The translations under genes were made by a program, and so were the position numbers. From JAJEBT01 sp965214975 (lineage in GTDB: Bacteria; Pseudomonadota; Alphaproteobacteria; MPNO01; UBA830), in assembly GCA_965214975.1 (NCBI GenBank), contig OZ244055.1:1674001-1738000 (forward strand): DNA of 64,000 nt. Reading direction: 5' to 3'. Below are positions 60,777 through 64,000 of this stretch, piece by piece. The notes beneath the pieces are model-generated. The model did no database searches, was not told the origin of the DNA, and saw only the letters and a program-made list of their open reading frames with translations. The stretch's first letter is position 1. Every line of letters starts with the position of its first letter.

Positions 60777-60983
60777 ATGCCGACGCTCTATCTCGTCGCC
60801 GGCCCGAACGGGTGCGGCAAGTCCGCCCTGACGCGCGCCACCTGGTTCCGGGGGGCGGAGATGATCGACCCCGATGCGGTCGCGCGCAGCGTCGCGACGG
60901 ACAGCCCCGGACAGGCGGCCCGCGAAGCGTTGCGCCGACGCCGGGACGCGCTGCACGCGGAACGGCGCGCCAACGCGTCATGA
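60777..60983 (+). pseudogene. Truncated zeta-toxin-family kinase gene
   Basis: The 68 codons encode the N-terminus of a zeta-toxin/AAA P-loop protein: LYLVAGPNGCGKSALTRATW (Walker A), EMIDPDAVARSVATDSPGQA and ALRRRRDALHAERR, where the intact family continues with the SFVVETTLSG segment. Instead the frame reads ANAS and stops. No continuation is found in any frame before the CFA-synthase promoter, so the C-terminal two thirds are deleted. The fragment cannot be active because the substrate-binding and lid parts are missing. Confidence 0.75.
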
Positions 60984-61045
60984 GGCACGACCGCCGGTCC
61001 CGGGCACGAATGACGCGGATCCCGCCGGACCGGTTCCGCGATCCG

Positions 61046-61075
61046 TTGCCAGCGGCGCCACCGTGACGCTATGCT
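61046..61075 (+). promoter_or_regulatory. Promoter of the CFA-synthase gene
   Basis: TTGCCA (61046-61051), an 18-bp spacer and TATGCT (61070-61075), 36 bp before the ATG at 61112, which has GGAGG 8 nt upstream. Confidence 0.5.
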
Positions 61076-61111
61076 TGGCCCGGATCGGCCGCACGGCATG
61101 GAGGTACGCCA

Positions 61112-62356
61112 ATGCTGTTCAGTTCCCTCATGAAATACGCGATGCGGGTCGGGGCGATTCGCATCGTCGACGCCAAGGGCAACGCCTCGATCTACGGCGA
61201 CGGCTCGTCGCCGGCCTGCACTCTCAGGTTCCGGAAAGCGGGCCTCGACGGGAGCCTGGTGCTCAACCCCGCGCTCCGCGTGCCCGAGGCCTACATGGAG
61301 GGCGATCTTGTCGTCGAGGACGGCACGCTGCACGACTTCATCGAGCTCGCGGCCCGCAACTACGGGCACGTGGAGGACTTTCCGCTGGCCCGCGCGCTGC
61401 GCTGGGTCGGGATCGGCAGCCGCCAGATCCGCCAGCACAACCCGATCGGGGTCGCGCGGAAGAACGTCTCCCATCACTACGACCTCTCCGACGAGCTCTA
61501 CGCCCGCTTTCTCGACCGCGACCGGCAGTACTCCTGCGCCTATTTCACGGATCCCGGCGAGGACATAGACGTCGCGCAGGCCAACAAGCGGCGCCATCTC
61601 GCCTCCAAGCTCCTGCTCGACCGCAAGGGCCTCAAGGTGCTCGACATCGGATCGGGCTGGGGCGGCCTCGGCCTCTACATCGCCGGACTCGGAGACGCCG
61701 ACGTGACCGGCGTCACCCTGTCGAGCGAGCAGCACAAGGTGTCGAACGAGCGGGCCCGCGCGGCCGGTCTCGCCGACCGCGTCCGGTTCGAGCTGGAGGA
61801 CTACAGGAACCTGGACGGCCGCTTCGACCGCATCGTGTCCGTCGGCATGTTCGAGCATGTCGGCAAGCGCAACTACCGGGAATTCTTCGAGAAGCTGCGG
61901 GATCTGCTGGCCGACGACGGTGTCGCGCTCCTGCACTCGATCGGCCGGCTCGACACGCCGGTGGCGATCAACCCCTTCATCCGGAAGTACATCTTCCCGG
62001 GCGCCGATCTCCCGGCGCTCTCGGAGGTCACGCCGGTCATCGAGCGCACGGGCCTCATGTGCACCGACATCGAGCTCCTGCGCCTGCACTACGCGGAGAC
62101 TCTCAGACGGTGGCACGACGCCTTCGCTGCGCGTCGCGACGAGGTCGCGAGAATTTACGACGAACGGTTCTGCCGGATGTGGGAAATCTACCTGGTCATC
62201 TGCGAGATGGGGTTCCGCTACGAGAATCTCGTGGTCCTGCAGATGCAGTTCGCCAAGAGGCTCGAGACCGTGCCCATCACCCGCGACTACATGTTCGAGT
62301 GGGAACGGGCGCAGGCCGAGCGCGAGCGATCGGCGGAGAAGGATCTCGCGGCCTGA
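61112..62356 (+). CDS. cfa: Cyclopropane-fatty-acyl-phospholipid synthase
   Basis: A 414-residue SAM-dependent enzyme that methylenates unsaturated acyl chains of membrane phospholipids. N-terminal lipid-binding region (about 1-100, PALRVPEAYMEGDLVVEDGT), then NVSHHYDLSDELYARFLDRD, YSCAYF, SAM motif VLDIGSGWGGLGLYIA, GVTLSSEQHKVSNERA, SVGMFEHVGKRNYREFFEKL, FIRKYIFPGADLPALSEV, LHYAETLRRWHDAF and ERFCRMWEIYL, all Cfa hallmarks. It is monocistronic with its own promoter. Cfa enzymes usually rise in stationary phase or acid stress, but no sigma-S signature can be asserted here. Confidence 0.95.
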   Translation: MLFSSLMKYAMRVGAIRIVDAKGNASIYGDGSSPACTLRFRKAGLDGSLVLNPALRVPEAYMEGDLVVEDGTLHDFIELAARNYGHVEDFPLARALRWVGIGSRQIRQHNPIGVARKNVSHHYDLSDELYARFLDRDRQYSCAYFTDPGEDIDVAQANKRRHLASKLLLDRKGLKVLDIGSGWGGLGLYIAGLGDADVTGVTLSSEQHKVSNERARAAGLADRVRFELEDYRNLDGRFDRIVSVGMFEHVGKRNYREFFEKLRDLLADDGVALLHSIGRLDTPVAINPFIRKYIFPGADLPALSEVTPVIERTGLMCTDIELLRLHYAETLRRWHDAFAARRDEVARIYDERFCRMWEIYLVICEMGFRYENLVVLQMQFAKRLETVPITRDYMFEWERAQAERERSAEKDLAA

Positions 62357-63091
62357 GCGACGGTCGCGGCCGGCCACGAAGAGCCGGACGTCCGGCGCGC
62401 CTTCCCGCGAACGCCCCGCCGCCTCCCGCCCTTTCGGCCCCCACGGCGCCGGTTTCCCCGCCGGAGGGTCCGGCCCGGAGCCTCTCGCGGCGCCACTGTT
62501 CACCCGACGAGGCGGGCGGGCCGCACGGCGGGCCGCGGAGGCCGGATTTCACCGGCTTCATGGGGAAACGACCGGGTGATCTTGCAAGGCGGTGCCGGAG
62601 AAAACCGCACGAGGAACCCGATCGCCCGCAACCTCCGCACGCGGCAGGGCCGGACCCGAGACCGGGACACCGCACCCCCTTGCGGCCAGCGAAACCGTCG
62701 CCGTCCCGACCGCGAAGCCCGGATGCGCGCCGCGAAGCGCGGCAACGGTCCCGCCGCGCGGGCGGGCGCCGTCGATCAGGGGAAGGAGACCGGCGTTGGA
62801 ACCTGCCGCGGAGAGCGGCGGCGGCGGTCCCGGGAACCGGCGCCGCCGCCCCGTCTCCGGGCGGGCGGGGGTCCGGACGCGGCGCAAGCGCCGGAAACAC
62901 CGACGATGCCGCGGCCGGTGCCGGGAGTCCGGAACGGCGCCGCGGACTGGCCGAAGGCCCCCGAGGACAGCTGCCGCAGCCGGTCGTCAGGCTTCAGCGC
63001 GGTCCCGCCCTCGCCGAAGCGGGAAGCCTCGGGGCCCCACGTCGCGGCCGCCGGCACGAACAGGTTCGCCCCGGACGGCCGCGTTCCGGTC
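62357..63091. other. Intergenic between cfa and the NHLP-like gene, no gene seen
   Basis: 735 bp between convergent genes. Several open frames exist on both strands, but all are Arg/Pro/Gly/Ala-rich with no motif or ribosome-binding site, as expected of non-coding GC-rich DNA. Probably the remains of lost genes. Confidence 0.45.
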
Positions 63092-63346
63092 TCACCGCAT
63101 CGGGGCGGGGAGAACGATGTGCAGAAGGTGCTCGGTGTTGAACAGCAGCTTGACCTTCGCATCCCCCGGAATGTCGAACCCCTCGCGCTTGAGCACCTCG
63201 GTGGGGCTGGCGTCCATCTCCGCCTTGAAGTCGGGGTCGCCGTAGTACTTCGCCACCACGTCGGCGTAGATCTGCTGGTTGCGCGCAACCTGCTCCGGGG
63301 TCAGGTTCTCCATCAACGCGTCAAGATCGGAATTCGTCTCGGCCAT
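63092..63346 (-). CDS. NHLP-leader-like small protein (orphan RiPP-type peptide)
   Basis: An 84-residue acidic protein with AGGAG nine bases before its ATG. It matches the nitrile-hydratase-alpha-like leader (NHLP) pattern of RiPP precursors: helix LTPEQVARNQQIYADVVAKY, then YYGDPDFKAEMDASPTEVLK, REGFDIPGDAKVKLLFNTE, and the closing strand HLLHIVLPAP. In NHLP precursors a core peptide follows the leader; here only MR follows and no Gly-Gly site is seen. Either it is a stand-alone leader-like protein or its core has been lost. No modification or export enzyme is encoded between 58 and 64 kb. Confidence 0.72.
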   Translation of the reverse strand: MAETNSDLDALMENLTPEQVARNQQIYADVVAKYYGDPDFKAEMDASPTEVLKREGFDIPGDAKVKLLFNTEHLLHIVLPAPMR

Positions 63347-64000
63347 CTTCTCGTTCTCCTGTTCCTGGTTGTGAACCGGCAAGTCCCAGCTCGCGCTGCC
63401 GACCGTGCCGTGGGTGGTACTTACGCTACTGACGCATCCGGCGGAGCCGACGCTGCCGGCCGGCTGGCCGCCTGCCGTCGCGACCGGCAACTCGTCCGAA
63501 GGGAGAGCGGCCCCCGGCGCCAAGACAGGGATTATCCCGATTTCGGCATTCCGATCAAGCCGCCTGTTCCCGCGGCTCGGCGAGGAACCCGGGTCGCTTC
63601 GGGCGAGGTGCCGGCGCCTCGCGGCAGTTGCGGAGTTCGCGCGTGCCGGGAGCTTTCCCCTCGCTCCGATGGCCTGCCGGCCGTCCGCGGCGCATCGGCG
63701 ACAACGGTGCGGTCCGCAAGACGCATGAAGAGAAGCCGCGGAACGCGACGCGCTGGAGCACGCGCCCGCTGGCCCGGGAAGCGGGCTGTGCGCCGTCGAC
63801 GGTCCATCGCGTCCGGCAGACCTCCATCGCCGCGCCGAGCGCCGACCCGGGAGGACACTGCCGCGCAAGCCCGACGAGCCGCCGGAAACCCGCGACGCCC
63901 GGCGCGGGCGGAAAACGGCGGGCACGGCATCCGCCGACAGCGCCCAGGGCGGCGAAAAGCCGGCGACGGCACCGGCAGCGACAGGCTGCCCGGTCGCGGT
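63347..64000. other. Upstream region of the NHLP-like gene to the window edge
   Basis: No intact gene. Apart from the transposase fragment at 63679-63816 the open frames have no motif. The promoter of the leftward NHLP-like gene must lie in the first 100-150 bp but is not recognisable. Confidence 0.45.
63679..63816 (+). mobile_element. IS630-family transposase fragment
   Basis: In the frame beginning at 63679 the translation reads GRPRRIGDNGAVRK, then THEEKPRNATRWSTR, then PLAREAGCAPSTVHRV. This is the second helix-turn-helix and linker of IS630-type transposases (compare the usual GRPRRI, then KPxxATHWSTRSMA, then STVHRIWRAFGLQPH). The match stops abruptly after HRV and no DDE catalytic segment follows before the window edge, nor does the preceding DNA carry the first helix-turn-helix. 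It is a decayed remnant about 46 codons long; no terminal repeats were found. Confidence 0.65.

Noticed and set aside
62592..63245. A possible protein between cfa and the NHLP-like gene
   Set aside because: Pro/Arg/Gly-rich in every frame, no start signal, overlaps the real small gene and shows no family motif.

Overview
The window is a GC-rich (roughly 70 %) chromosomal stretch of an alphaproteobacterium, probably of the Rhodospirillales/Kiloniellales kind. The clues are the complete division/cell-wall (dcw) cluster followed by lpxC, bamD, recN and ligA, a meso-diaminopimelate-type MurE, an alphaproteobacterial LigA zinc-finger spacing, a type A RNase P RNA, and frequent GTG/TTG starts with ATGA or GTGA stop-start overlaps. 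No phage or intact insertion sequence is present, but the right half carries several decayed accessory genes.

Layout. 0-3.7 kb (+): a gene tail, a PaaG-like crotonase, a PaaH-like 3-hydroxyacyl-CoA dehydrogenase and a substrate-binding-fold protein without signal peptide. 3.7-6 kb: a 50-residue membrane protein, a tRNA-Thr(UGU) gene interrupted by a 214-nt group I intron, and the Mla lipid-transport genes mlaA and (frameshifted) mlaC. 6.2-13.9 kb (+): a hot-dog thioesterase, a ClC-family protein, the UvrD/PcrA helicase, prmA and a large Xaa-Pro aminopeptidase. 14-16.3 kb (-): an alpha/beta hydrolase coupled to a UbiD-family decarboxylase.

16.9-41 kb (-) is one nearly gap-free transcription unit running right to left: mraZ-rsmH-ftsL-ftsI-murE-murF-mraY-murD-ftsW-murG-murC-murB-ddl-ftsQ-ftsA-ftsZ-lpxC-bamD-recN-ligA. 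It makes the lipid-linked peptidoglycan precursor, the divisome core, the first committed lipid A enzyme and an outer-membrane assembly lipoprotein. A promoter overlaid by a 10-bp phased TGGGA-type array, presumably MraZ operators, lies upstream of mraZ. rnpB follows on the same strand.

41.5-58.7 kb is a transport and catabolism region: three MFS transporters (two tandem paralogues), a quinone-oxidoreductase-like enzyme, a Nudix hydrolase, a DUF2848-cupin-amidase operon, an HpaB-type flavin hydroxylase, two tandem acyl-CoA-dehydrogenase-fold flavoenzymes, an EamA permease, a transglutaminase-fold protein coupled to an MhpD/FAH-type hydratase, and UbiX, which makes the prenyl-FMN cofactor of UbiD. 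Inside it sits a DUF3696-type ATPase next to the wreck of its DUF262 partner.

58.8-64 kb: an ErfK/YbiS-type L,D-transpeptidase converges on a Braun-lipoprotein-like gene that ends in Arg-Lys; then a truncated zeta-toxin gene behind a small intact ORF, a cyclopropane-fatty-acid synthase, an orphan NHLP-leader-like peptide gene and an IS630-type transposase fragment. The most striking single item is the tRNA-Thr group I intron, whose guide sequence pairs with the anticodon itself.
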